From: Pseudomonadota bacterium
Lineage (GTDB): Bacteria > Myxococcota_A > Polyangia > Polyangiales > Polyangiaceae
Length of the DNA: 10,825 nt
NCBI GenBank assembly: GCA_023411445.1
Contig: JAEYOT010000866.1
Location: forward strand, 1-10,825
Reading direction: 5' to 3'
Shown here: positions 1 through 6,927 of the stretch, in pieces
How the letters are laid out: every line of letters starts with the position of its first letter
Numbering within the stretch: the first letter of the stretch is position 1
The notes under the pieces: generated by a model
Databases searched by the model: none
Told to the model about the DNA's origin: nothing
Seen by the model: the letters and a program-made list of their open reading frames with translations, nothing else
Made by a program: the position numbers and the translations under genes

Positions 1-432
1 CTCCCACAGCGCGCCCAGCTTGACCTGCCAAGCGGCGACCAGCGCGGGCTCCGGCGCGGGCTCCAGCAGGCGCAGCGCGCGCACCTGGCGGTAGGTGCGG
101 ATCGGCGGCAGCTCCTCCAGGATACGCGCCCGACACAGACCGCGCAGCGCGATGTCGTAGCGACCGTCGCCGCGCTCGGTCGAGCTCTCCACGACGCCGA
201 CGCCGCACACGTCGAACACAGGCGGCCGGCCCTCGTAGTCCTGCTCGAAGCCCGGCTTGAGCCGCGCGATGGCCAAGATGCGCCGCTCAGCCAGCGCGTC
301 CTTCAATAAGTCGCGGTAGCGCAGCTCGAAGACGTGAAGCGGTAGCAGCGCGCCGGGAAACAACGTGACGTTCGGCAGCGGGAAGATGGAAAGCTCGGCG
401 AAATCTCGCGCGGCGAGCTCGGGAGGCGACAT
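1..432 (-). CDS. LON substrate-binding-domain protein (3' end outside window)
   Basis: The reading frame stays open from an ATG at 432 to base 1, giving 144 codons of the N-terminal part. Residues of about 13-40 contain the hallmark opening of the LON N-terminal domain, with FPLPNVTLFPGALLPLHVFE followed by LRYRDLL. Later come the characteristic GVGVVESS and GRYDIALRG strands and an RARILEEL segment. In this family the domain stands alone (about 200 aa), without the AAA+ and protease domains of Lon. Such proteins are cytosolic and are thought to bind unfolded proteins or peptides; their exact role is unknown. The ATG was chosen because the conserved FPLPN motif begins about 16 residues after it. 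There is no clear Shine-Dalgarno sequence upstream. The gene is divergent from the HemA-like gene. A full Lon protease cannot be excluded because the C-terminus is not visible, but the short lead-in fits the stand-alone form. Confidence 0.88.
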   Translation of the reverse strand, partial: MSPPELAARDFAELSIFPLPNVTLFPGALLPLHVFELRYRDLLKDALAERRILAIARLKPGFEQDYEGRPPVFDVCGVGVVESSTERGDGRYDIALRGLCRARILEELPPIRTYRQVRALRLLEPAPEPALVAAWQVKLGALWE

Positions 433-440
433 TGCAGCGG

Positions 441-446
441 AATATA
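441..446 (-). promoter_or_regulatory. Possible -10 box for the LON-domain gene
   Basis: On the minus strand this reads TATATT, one mismatch from the TATAAT consensus, in an otherwise GC-rich stretch. It lies only 8 bases before the ATG at 432, so transcription from it would give a leaderless or nearly leaderless mRNA. That would fit the missing Shine-Dalgarno sequence. I see no convincing -35 box, so this is a weak call. Confidence 0.2.
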
Positions 447-567
447 CGCCAAGCCTCGAGCGGGTGAGACGCTCGCCCCCATCCGCCCACCTATTTCGGC
501 GCTGGGGGCGGTCCTCCGCGAACCCAGAGGGCTACAGCCCTCAATTTCGCGCCGGCGCGCGCCGTTC

Positions 568-572
568 GGAGG
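568..572 (+). promoter_or_regulatory. Shine-Dalgarno that fixes the start of the HemA-like gene
   Basis: GGAGG followed by GG lies 11 bases upstream of the ATG at 584. It supports that start over the in-frame upstream extension to 365, which would run antisense through the start of the LON-domain gene. Confidence 0.6.
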
Positions 573-583
573 GGTGGCTTCGC

Positions 584-1309
584 ATGCCTGTCATCGACGT
601 CCCCTCCTTGCACTTGCTCTCGATCGACCTGTCTTCGGCGCCCAGCAGCCTGCGCGCCGTGCTGGAGCTCGGGACAGAAGACGTGCAGCACTGGCTGCGC
701 CGTGCGGCGATGGCTGGCGTACCGCTGGCGATCGTGTGCGGGCCAGAGAGCGTGGACCTGTACTCCACTCACGCCGGCAGGCGCGCCGCGTTCAAGCCGC
801 TGCTCGAGAGCCTGTGGTCGCTCGCGCGCAACCTGGACGGCTTCGACCAGATCCGCACGATCGAGGCGAGCGGGCACTCGGTCGTGCGACACATGCTCCG
901 TCAAGCCGCGGGCCTCGCTTCCACCGAGCACGGCCGCTCCTATAGCGGCTGCATCGCGCTGGCCGCCGCGCAGGCCGAGCGCTGCGGGACCTCCAGCGCC
1001 ACGCTGCGCGAGGTGTTTCAGCTCGCGACCACCACCGCGCAGCGCAGCCGCGCGGAGACCGAGCTGCAGGCGCCCTACTCGACGCGCGCCTCCCGACAAG
1101 TCGAGGCGCTGAGCGCCGAGCGTATCCTCGAAGAGGAGCTGACCGCGTTCCGCGTGGCGGCGGCTGGCGAGCGGGCTTCGTACGCCCCAGCGCCGCTCGC
1201 GAAGACTCACTCTGGCTCCAATTTCCCTACTAGTGAGCCGACGAGCGCGATCCGCGCGCGCGTTTTGTCGCTCAGCATTTTCCCAGCTGCTCAGCGCCGC
1301 TCCGGCTGA
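584..1309 (+). CDS. Degenerate glutamyl-tRNA reductase (HemA) N-domain-like protein
   Basis: This encodes 241 aa. Residues of about 9-161 follow the HemA N-terminal catalytic domain in order. LSIDLSSAPSSLR (12-24) matches the LGINHKTAPVxLR opening. VCGPESVDLY (51-60) sits where HemA has LSTCNRxELY. VVRHMLRQAAGLAS (100-113) matches AVxHLxRVASGLDS, and QRSRAETEL (153-161) matches the AKRVRTET end of the domain. The active site looks altered. Counting back from the shared Tyr, the catalytic Cys position is Pro54, with a Cys two residues earlier at 52. The Asp of GLDS is Ala112, and the Glu of the following GE is Arg118; His103 is kept. The NADPH-binding Rossmann domain is absent. After about 15 residues the chain goes to AERILEEELTAF (178-189), which resembles the first dimerisation helix of HemA (EEEV.EF). 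Authentic GluTR is over 400 aa, so this is probably not a working reductase; a regulatory or tRNA/HemA-binding role is only a guess. The alignment was made by eye. Confidence 0.68.
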   Translation: MPVIDVPSLHLLSIDLSSAPSSLRAVLELGTEDVQHWLRRAAMAGVPLAIVCGPESVDLYSTHAGRRAAFKPLLESLWSLARNLDGFDQIRTIEASGHSVVRHMLRQAAGLASTEHGRSYSGCIALAAAQAERCGTSSATLREVFQLATTTAQRSRAETELQAPYSTRASRQVEALSAERILEEELTAFRVAAAGERASYAPAPLAKTHSGSNFPTSEPTSAIRARVLSLSIFPAAQRRSG

Positions 1310-1364
1310 GCAAAGTCAGCAGTGTCCGCGACTTGCGCGCTTGCTGGCGCGGAGGGGCGCGCAG

Positions 1365-1393
1365 TGCTCGCTGCGCGAGCAGCGTTTGTTGTT
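1365..1393 (+). terminator. Putative intrinsic terminator after the HemA-like gene
   Basis: TGCTCGC, loop TGC, GCGAGCA forms a perfect 7-bp stem at 1365-1381. GCG and then the T-rich stretch TTTGTTGTT follow. It lies 55 bases after the HemA-like stop and just before the START-domain gene. The tail is interrupted by G residues, so termination may be partial. Confidence 0.4.
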
Positions 1394-1401
1394 AAACTGA
1401 C

Positions 1402-1410
1402 GGGAAGGGA
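1402..1410 (+). promoter_or_regulatory. Purine-rich ribosome binding site of the START-domain gene
   Basis: GGGAAGGGA lies 6 bases before the ATG at 1417. It supports this start, which also places a signal peptide at the N-terminus. Confidence 0.5.
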
Positions 1411-1416
1411 CCCGCC

Positions 1417-2133
1417 ATGCGCCTACGTCTACTCGCCTGCTGTTTGCTCACCGTGTTCAGTCTCGAAGACGCGGCGCTCGCCGACGCCCCCAAGCCGGCG
1501 CCAGCCAAATGGGAGCTGTTCGACGAAGAAGACGGCGTGAAGTGCTACCGGCGGGACGTCGCCGGCACGAACGTGGTGGCGCTGCGCGGCGAGGGCTTCG
1601 TGCAAGCGCCCATTCAACGCGTGGCGAGCGTTATCATCGACCGCAAGCGCTCCCCGGAGTGGATCGATCGCCTGGTGCGGACCAAGGTGCTGCGCGAGCT
1701 GAGCGAGACCGAGTCGATCAACTGGAACCACATCAAGACGCCCACCCCGCTCAAGGATCGTGACTTCGTGTTCAAGACGACGCTGAGCACCGATCCGGCG
1801 AACAAGAAGGTGCTCATCAAGTACCACTCGGTGACGGACAAGCTGGCGCCCGAGACGGACCACTACGTGCGCGGGCACTTCCAAGCCGGCAAGTTCGAGC
1901 TGACCGCCGTGGAGCGGACCGGCAAGGACGGCAAGAAGGTCAAGGGCACGCTAGTCGTGGCGGAGGTGCTGGTGGATCCGCGGGGCTCCGTACCGACCTT
2001 CATCGTGAACATGGTGCAGAAGAGCTGGCCGCACAAGACGCTCACCGCGCTGCGCAAGCAGGTCGCAAAGCCGGACATCAAGGACGACAAGCGGGTGGTC
2101 GAGCGCCTCACGCGCGAAGGCTTTTTGCAGTAG
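1417..2133 (+). CDS. Secreted START/SRPBCC-like lipid-binding protein
   Basis: This encodes 238 aa. The N-terminus has a basic MRLR, a hydrophobic run at 5-16 and a likely signal peptidase I site after ALA (residue 22), so export to the periplasm is predicted. The neighbouring cysteines at 8 and 9 do not form a good lipobox. The mature part reads as one START-type helix-grip domain: WELFDEEDGVKCYRRDV near residues 32-48, a segment on boundary change and membrane-like substrate handling (RVASVIIDRKRSPEWID), then DRDFVFKTTL, and the C-terminal helix SWPHKTLTALRKQV. This matches the family's usual length and order. START-like domains hold a lipid or other hydrophobic ligand in a cavity; the ligand here is unknown. 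The gene ends 61 bases before the TerB-like gene, so it could be the first gene of that operon, though it may have its own transcript after the terminator at 1365-1393. Confidence 0.8.
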   Translation: MRLRLLACCLLTVFSLEDAALADAPKPAPAKWELFDEEDGVKCYRRDVAGTNVVALRGEGFVQAPIQRVASVIIDRKRSPEWIDRLVRTKVLRELSETESINWNHIKTPTPLKDRDFVFKTTLSTDPANKKVLIKYHSVTDKLAPETDHYVRGHFQAGKFELTAVERTGKDGKKVKGTLVVAEVLVDPRGSVPTFIVNMVQKSWPHKTLTALRKQVAKPDIKDDKRVVERLTREGFLQ

Positions 2134-2194
2134 CGGCGCGGCGCGGGCTGCGGGGCGGTTCCGGCGCGAGCGGCGGCGTGGTACCTAACGCGCC

Positions 2195-2551
2195 ATGACC
2201 TTGAATGACCTGTCGCAACACGAGCAGGTGGTGTTGCTCTCGCTCGTCGGCCTGATGGCCCGAATGGACGGCAGCGTTTCACAGGAAGAGCTGGAGCTTT
2301 TGGAGCAGATCGCCGACGAGGTCGGCGAGGAGCGCTTCGAGGCCGCCCGCGACGCGGCGGCGGCGCTGGCTGATGGTGAAGCGATCTTGAACGCCGCGGC
2401 GAAGGTCGAGCGCGAGGAAGCCCGCGAGGTGATCTTCGAGCTGGTCTACGGCATCGCGGTGGAGGGAACGATCGCGGAGAGCGAGGCGGCCTTGCTGAAC
2501 CAGCTGGCGGCACTATGGGGGTTGCCCCAGCGCCTCGGCGCATCAGGCTGA
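2195..2551 (+). CDS. Small TerB-like protein, first gene of an ABC importer operon
   Basis: This encodes 118 aa, acidic and almost wholly helical. It shows two copies of the TerB-like pattern. The first is LMARMDGSVSQEELELL at about residues 20-36, equivalent to AaaDGxVsxeExxlL. The second, IAVEGTIAESEAALL at 87-101, has Val-Glu in place of the usual Ala-Asp. Acidic residues D25, E31/E32, E90 and E95/E97 sit where TerB domains place candidate metal ligands. No signal peptide or membrane segment is seen, so it should be cytosolic. TerB-like domains were first known from tellurite resistance and occur in many stress and membrane-associated systems; a biochemical role here is not known. The stop lies 6 bases before the TTG of the ABC ATPase, so the two are probably co-transcribed and translationally coupled. 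The start has no obvious Shine-Dalgarno sequence. Confidence 0.72.
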   Translation: MTLNDLSQHEQVVLLSLVGLMARMDGSVSQEELELLEQIADEVGEERFEAARDAAAALADGEAILNAAAKVEREEAREVIFELVYGIAVEGTIAESEAALLNQLAALWGLPQRLGASG

Positions 2552-2557
2552 GCTGAC

Positions 2558-3640
2558 TTGACCGAGATCGCCATCGCCGTAGAAGACGTGACCGTGCGCT
2601 TCGGCGAGCGCGCCGCGCTGCGCTCGGTCAGTCTGTCGGTGCAGCCGGGCGAGCTGCTCCTCCTGCTCGGGCCGAGCGGCTGCGGCAAGAGCACGCTCCT
2701 ACGCACCCTGGCTGGCTTCGTCGAGCCAGCCAGCGGGCGCGTGCTGTTCGACGGGCAGGACGTCACCGCCCTGCCCCCGCACCAGCGACAAATCGGCATG
2801 GTGTTCCAGAGCTTCGCCCTGTTTCCTCACCTCACGGTGGGTGAGAACGTGGCCTTCGGCCTGCGCGAGCAGCGCCGGCCCAAGTCCGAAATCGGAGAGC
2901 GCGTGCAGCAGGCGCTCGCGGACGTGCGCATGGGCGGCTTCTCCGGGCGTCGAGTCGATCAGCTGTCGGGCGGAGAGCAGCAGCGGGTGGCGCTGGCGCG
3001 CGCGCTGGTGACGCGGCCGCGTTGCCTGCTCCTGGACGAGCCGCTGTCCAACCTGGACGCCGGTCTGCGCCACAGCATGCGCGAAGAGATCCGCCGCGTT
3101 TGCAAGGAGCACGGCCTCACCACGCTGTACGTGACGCACGATCAGAAGGAGGCGCTGGCCATCGCCGATCGCATCGCTGTGATGCAAGCGGGCGAGCTGC
3201 TGCAGCTCGGCACGCCGTGGGACGTGTACCGCTCGCCGTGCTCGCGGCGCGTCGCCACTTTCTTGGGGGAGACCAACTTGCTGGAGGCGGAGGTGCTGGC
3301 GCAAGACGGCGAGCTACTTCGCGTGAAGAGCGGTCCGCTCGAGCTCTCGGCAGCAGCGCGGGGCGGCTTCGGGCCGGGCCAGCGCGTGCTGCTGTCGATC
3401 CGTCCGGAGTGCGTGCGCCTGAGCGCTGGCTCGAGCGAGCCGAACGCGCTCGAGGCCCAGCTCGTGGAGAGCAGCTACTTGGGCGAGCTGAGCGAGCACC
3501 TGCTGCGCGTCGACGAGGTGGAGCTGCGCGCCTACGAGCTCAACCCCGCGCTGCCTGCCGAGCACCCACCCGGCACCGCGCTCCAGGTTGTCATCAAGCC
3601 GGCGGACGTCGTCCTGCTCGAGCCGGATCCGGAGTCATGA
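2558..3640 (+). CDS. ABC importer ATPase, Fbp/Pot type (TTG start)
   Basis: This encodes 360 aa and is complete. Walker A is GPSGCGKST (38-46), the Q-loop Gln is 84 (MVFQSFALFPHL), the signature is LSGGEQQR (136-143), Walker B is LLLDEP (157-162), followed by SNLD, and the H-loop His is 194 (YVTHD). All catalytic residues are present. After about residue 240 comes a C-terminal regulatory region with TOBE-like character (for example LLSIRPECVRLS near 276-287 and a late VVIKPADVVLLEP), as in FbpC, PotA and related importers. It would power uptake through the permease encoded two genes downstream. TTG at 2558 is the only good start, because the core fold begins within a few residues and no in-frame ATG precedes it. 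The gene overlaps the binding-protein gene by ATGA. Confidence 0.93.
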   Translation: MTEIAIAVEDVTVRFGERAALRSVSLSVQPGELLLLLGPSGCGKSTLLRTLAGFVEPASGRVLFDGQDVTALPPHQRQIGMVFQSFALFPHLTVGENVAFGLREQRRPKSEIGERVQQALADVRMGGFSGRRVDQLSGGEQQRVALARALVTRPRCLLLDEPLSNLDAGLRHSMREEIRRVCKEHGLTTLYVTHDQKEALAIADRIAVMQAGELLQLGTPWDVYRSPCSRRVATFLGETNLLEAEVLAQDGELLRVKSGPLELSAAARGGFGPGQRVLLSIRPECVRLSAGSSEPNALEAQLVESSYLGELSEHLLRVDEVELRAYELNPALPAEHPPGTALQVVIKPADVVLLEPDPES

Positions 3641-5229
3641 AAGCCGCGCTGCCTGGGCTCTTGCTGCTGGCAGCGCTCCTGCTCATCCCCTTCTTGCTGC
3701 GCCCAGCGCAGAGCGACGCTGAAGCGGGCGACCGCGCGCTGGTCGTGCTCACCTCGCACAACGACGCCATCCGCTACGAAATGACGCGCGGCTTTCAGCG
3801 CTACCGCGCCGAGCGCGGCCTCCCACCGGTACGCATCGACTGGCGCAGCCCTGGCGGCACCACGGAGATCTCTCGCTTCCTGGCGTCGGAGTACCGCACC
3901 GCCTTCGAGCTGCATTGGCTGCGCCACACCGGAGAGCGGCTGTCGGAGGCCGGCGCCCGCGCGTTCGCGAACCCCAAGCAAAGCGTCGAGGGAACGGACG
4001 AGCCGGCGCGCGCTCGGCGTGAGTTTCTGAGCTCCAACGTGGGCATCAAGATCGACGTGCTGTTCGGCGGCGGCAGCTACGACTTTTCACAGCACGCCGC
4101 CGCTGGGCGCCTGGTCGACTCCGGCCTACTGCGCTCCAAGCCGGAGCTATTCGGACCGGGCGGCATCCCGCAAAATTTGGGCGGCGAGCCTTACTGGGAC
4201 CCTGAGGGGCGCTGGGTCGGCGCATGCGCGTCTGGTTTCGGCATTTGCTACAACCGCGAGGCGCTGGCCCGCCTCGGTATCACCAAGCTCCCAACGGCGT
4301 GGAGTGACTTGGCCGATCCGCGCCTGGCCGGTCACGTCGCGCTGGCAGATCCGAGCAAGAGCGGCTCTGCCAACAAGGCCTTCGAGATGCTCATGCAGCA
4401 GGCCATGGCCGAAGCCGTGGCGCGACGTGGGGCCGCGCCGGACAGCGCCGAAGAGCGAGCCGCGCTGAGCGAAGGCTTCGATGCCGGGCTGCGCTTGATC
4501 CGCCGCATCGCCGGAAACTCCCGCTACTTTACCGACCAAGCCGGCAAGGTGGTGCAAGACGTGCAGTCTGGCAGCGCGGCGGCCGGCATGTGCATCGACT
4601 TCTACGGTCGCTTCCAGAGCGACGAAGACGGCTCCGCAAGGCGCATGAGCTTCAGCATGCCGGAGGGCGGCAGCTCGATCGGCAGCGACCCGATCGCCCT
4701 CCTGCGCGGCGCGCCCGAGGCCGACCTGGGCCGCGAGCTGATCGAGTTCGTGCTCAGCCCCGAGGGGCAGGCGCTGTGGGCCTACAAGCGCGGCGTGCCC
4801 GGCGGCCCGGAGCGCTACGCGCTGCGGCGACTGCCGATCCTGCCGGCGCTCTACGCTCCGGAGCGCCGAGCGCTGCGCTCCGATCCAGACGACAACCCCT
4901 ACGAGAGCGCGCAGCGCTTCACGTACCACGCGGCCTGGACAGCGCCGCTGTTTCGCGCGCTCTCCTTCGTCATCCGCGTGATGTGCGTCGACACGGAGAC
5001 GGAGCTGCACGAGGCCGCGGAGGCTCTGGCCGAGCATGGCCAGCCACCCGCAGCGCGCGCCCTCTTCGACGACATGTCCCTGCTCTCCTACGCCGTGGTC
5101 AAGACGCGCGTCGCGCCGGCGCTCGCCAGCGCCGATCCGCTGCGCGAAGTGAAGCTACAGAACGAGCTCGTCACGGCGCTCAAGGCCCAATACGAACAGG
5201 TGACGGCTTTGGCGCGGAGCGGGCGATGA
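3637..5229 (+). CDS. Long family-1 ABC substrate-binding protein, possible Fe3+ type
   Basis: This encodes 530 aa. It starts at the ATG of the ATGA overlap with the ATPase stop; the frame is open further upstream only as a shadow of that gene. Residues 3-22 are a hydrophobic export segment, with a possible cleavage site after AQS (26). The mature chain opens with ALVVLTSHNDAIRYE, then RSPGGTTEISRFLASE (70-85), and later GFGICYN (200-206), SKSGSANKAFEM and QDVQSGSAAAGMCIDFY. This is the usual order of a type II periplasmic binding fold of the Fe3+/spermidine-like class. It is much longer than the typical 330-360 aa. There is an insert of about 60 residues after the first strand-helix unit, rich in charged residues, and a C-terminal extension of over 100 residues after the SPEGQALW segment. 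It should deliver substrate to the permease encoded directly downstream. The iron assignment rests on operon type only. Confidence 0.86.
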   Translation: MKAALPGLLLLAALLLIPFLLRPAQSDAEAGDRALVVLTSHNDAIRYEMTRGFQRYRAERGLPPVRIDWRSPGGTTEISRFLASEYRTAFELHWLRHTGERLSEAGARAFANPKQSVEGTDEPARARREFLSSNVGIKIDVLFGGGSYDFSQHAAAGRLVDSGLLRSKPELFGPGGIPQNLGGEPYWDPEGRWVGACASGFGICYNREALARLGITKLPTAWSDLADPRLAGHVALADPSKSGSANKAFEMLMQQAMAEAVARRGAAPDSAEERAALSEGFDAGLRLIRRIAGNSRYFTDQAGKVVQDVQSGSAAAGMCIDFYGRFQSDEDGSARRMSFSMPEGGSSIGSDPIALLRGAPEADLGRELIEFVLSPEGQALWAYKRGVPGGPERYALRRLPILPALYAPERRALRSDPDDNPYESAQRFTYHAAWTAPLFRALSFVIRVMCVDTETELHEAAEALAEHGQPPAARALFDDMSLLSYAVVKTRVAPALASADPLREVKLQNELVTALKAQYEQVTALARSGR

Positions 5230-6926
5230 GGCCGAGCCGCAGCGTCGAGCTGACCTTGCTGGTGGTGACGGCCAGCTTGTTCTGCCTGTTCTTCTTGTGG
5301 CCGCTGGCGGAGAGCATGCGCGGCGCCTTCATCGACGGTCACGGCGACTTCACGCTGGACTACGTGATCGCCGTCTTTCAAAACCCTGTCTATTTGTTGG
5401 GGTTCCGCAATTCGCTGTTGGTGGCGGTAGCGAGCACGTGCCTGGCGGCGCTGGTGGGCGTGCCGCTCGCGCTGCTCTTCACGCGTTGGGAGTTTCCGGG
5501 GCGCCGCTGGCTGGCGGCGCTGATCCCGCTGCCCCTGTTCGTGCCGCCGTTCGTGGGCGCGCTCGGCATCCAGCGGCTGCTCGGGCCAACCGGCGCCGTC
5601 AACGCCGCGCTGATCCGGCTGGGTCTCTCGGATCCGGCGGATCCGATCGACTGGCTGCGCGAGGGGCGCTTCTGGGCTGTCGTGGCGCTGACGGCGCTGC
5701 ACCTGTTCCCAGTGCTGTACTTCAACCTCTCGGCCGCGCTCGCGAATCAAAACCCCGAGCTGGAGCGTGCCGCGCAAACGCTGGGAGCGCACGGCCTGCG
5801 CAAGCTCTGGCGCGTGACGTTGCCGCTCGCCGCGCCCAGCCTGTTCGCGTCGCTCACCATCATTTTCATCTGGTCCCTGACCGAGCTGGGCGTGCCGCTG
5901 CTCTGCGACTACGATCGCGTCACGTCCGTCCAGATCTTCATCGGTCTGAAAGATATCGGGCAAAACCCGTTCGTGTACGGCCTGGTGACCGTCACGCTGG
6001 TGGCGACGCTGGGCTTGTACGGGCTCAGCCGGCTCCTGCTGCGCAAGATGGACGTGACGGCTGGAACCAAGGGCGCGACGCGGCTGGAGCGCCGCCCGCT
6101 GCGCCCGGCCTTGGCCTGGGTCTGCACGGCTTTCTCACTCGTGGTGCTGCTGGCGGCTGCGCTGCCCAACGTGTCGGTGGTGCTGCTCGCGTCGTCGCAC
6201 GATTGGTACGGCACCGTACTGCCGACCGGCTTCACCGGCGAGCATTTCCGCGCGGCGCTCGGGCACGAGCTGGTGGTGCCTTCGATCGGCCGCAGCCTGC
6301 GCTACGTGACGCTCGCCACCGCGCTGGACTTGGTGCTTGGCTTCGCCATCGCCTGGGTCGTGGTGCAGGGCCGAATGAAGGGTCGCAAGCTGCTGGACGC
6401 CATGGCCATGCTGCCGCTGTCGGTGCCCGGCTTGGTCATGGCCTTCGGCTACCTGGCAATCTCTCGCGAAGGTCGGCCCTTCGACATGTTCAATCCCGCG
6501 CACGACCCGACCCTGCTGCTGGTGGTGGCGTACGCCATGCGCCGCTTGCCCTTCGTGCTGCGCTCGGCTGAAGCCGGCCTGCTGCAGATGAGCAAGAACG
6601 TGGAGGACGCAGCGCGCAGCTTGGGGGCGCCGCCGCGGCGCGTCCTCCTACGCGTGACGTTGCCGCTGGTGCTCCCGCACCTGCTCGCGGGAGGCTTGTT
6701 CGCCTTTGCGCTCTCCATGCTGGAGGTTTCAGATTCGCTGATCTTGGCGCAGCAGCAGGCCCACTTCCCCATCACCAAGGCCATCTACGAGCTCTCGCAG
6801 CTGATCGGTGAAGGGCGGCTGTTGGCGGCGGCGTTGGGCGTGTGGGCCATGCTGCTCTTGGCGACCACGATTTGGGTCGCGCGGCGCCTCGTGAGCGAGC
6901 GCTCCGCCGGCCTCTCGGAGGTGTGA
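5226..6926 (+). CDS. Double-length ABC permease, FbpB-like, with two EAA loops
   Basis: This encodes 566 aa. The start ATG overlaps the TGA of the binding-protein gene. The protein is a tandem fusion of two BPD-transporter permease halves with roughly twelve membrane segments in all. Each half ends with an EAA coupling loop: ELERAAQTLGA...VTLP at about 178-200 and NVEDAARSLGA...VTLP at about 458-480. These loops contact the ATPase. The linker between the halves, near residues 270-292, is charged and hydrophilic. One polypeptide therefore supplies the whole channel, as in SfuB/FbpB of Fe3+ importers and in ThiP, so no second permease gene is needed, and none is present. The gene is the last of the operon. 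Its stop is one base from the stop of the convergent DTW gene. Confidence 0.92.
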   Translation: MRPSRSVELTLLVVTASLFCLFFLWPLAESMRGAFIDGHGDFTLDYVIAVFQNPVYLLGFRNSLLVAVASTCLAALVGVPLALLFTRWEFPGRRWLAALIPLPLFVPPFVGALGIQRLLGPTGAVNAALIRLGLSDPADPIDWLREGRFWAVVALTALHLFPVLYFNLSAALANQNPELERAAQTLGAHGLRKLWRVTLPLAAPSLFASLTIIFIWSLTELGVPLLCDYDRVTSVQIFIGLKDIGQNPFVYGLVTVTLVATLGLYGLSRLLLRKMDVTAGTKGATRLERRPLRPALAWVCTAFSLVVLLAAALPNVSVVLLASSHDWYGTVLPTGFTGEHFRAALGHELVVPSIGRSLRYVTLATALDLVLGFAIAWVVVQGRMKGRKLLDAMAMLPLSVPGLVMAFGYLAISREGRPFDMFNPAHDPTLLLVVAYAMRRLPFVLRSAEAGLLQMSKNVEDAARSLGAPPRRVLLRVTLPLVLPHLLAGGLFAFALSMLEVSDSLILAQQQAHFPITKAIYELSQLIGEGRLLAAALGVWAMLLLATTIWVARRLVSERSAGLSEV

Positions 6927-6927
6927 C

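Noticed and set aside
365..583. In-frame upstream extension of the HemA-like gene to 365
   Set aside because: It overlaps the LON-domain gene start antisense, its codon use and composition differ from the rest, and a good GGAGG lies just before ATG 584.
491..1210. Long minus-strand open frame opposite the HemA-like gene
   Set aside because: It is very rich in Arg, Ala and Gly with no recognisable domain; the plus frame has the family motifs and a ribosome binding site.
1206..1237. CTCACT/AGTGAG inverted repeat inside the end of the HemA-like frame
   Set aside because: It is short, has a long loop, and sits within an open frame; there is no support for a function.
3022..3636. Upstream extension of the binding-protein frame
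   Set aside because: It is a shadow of the ABC ATPase gene; the ATG at 3637 opens straight into an export signal.
4590..5225. Upstream extension of the permease frame
   Set aside because: It is an Arg/Ala-rich shadow of the binding-protein gene; the ATGA at 5226 gives a membrane segment at once.
2558..6926. Firm naming as FbpABC ferric importer
   Set aside because: The architecture fits that class, but PotABCD-like, thiamine-like and other importers share the motifs, and the binding protein lacks a readable iron-ligand signature.
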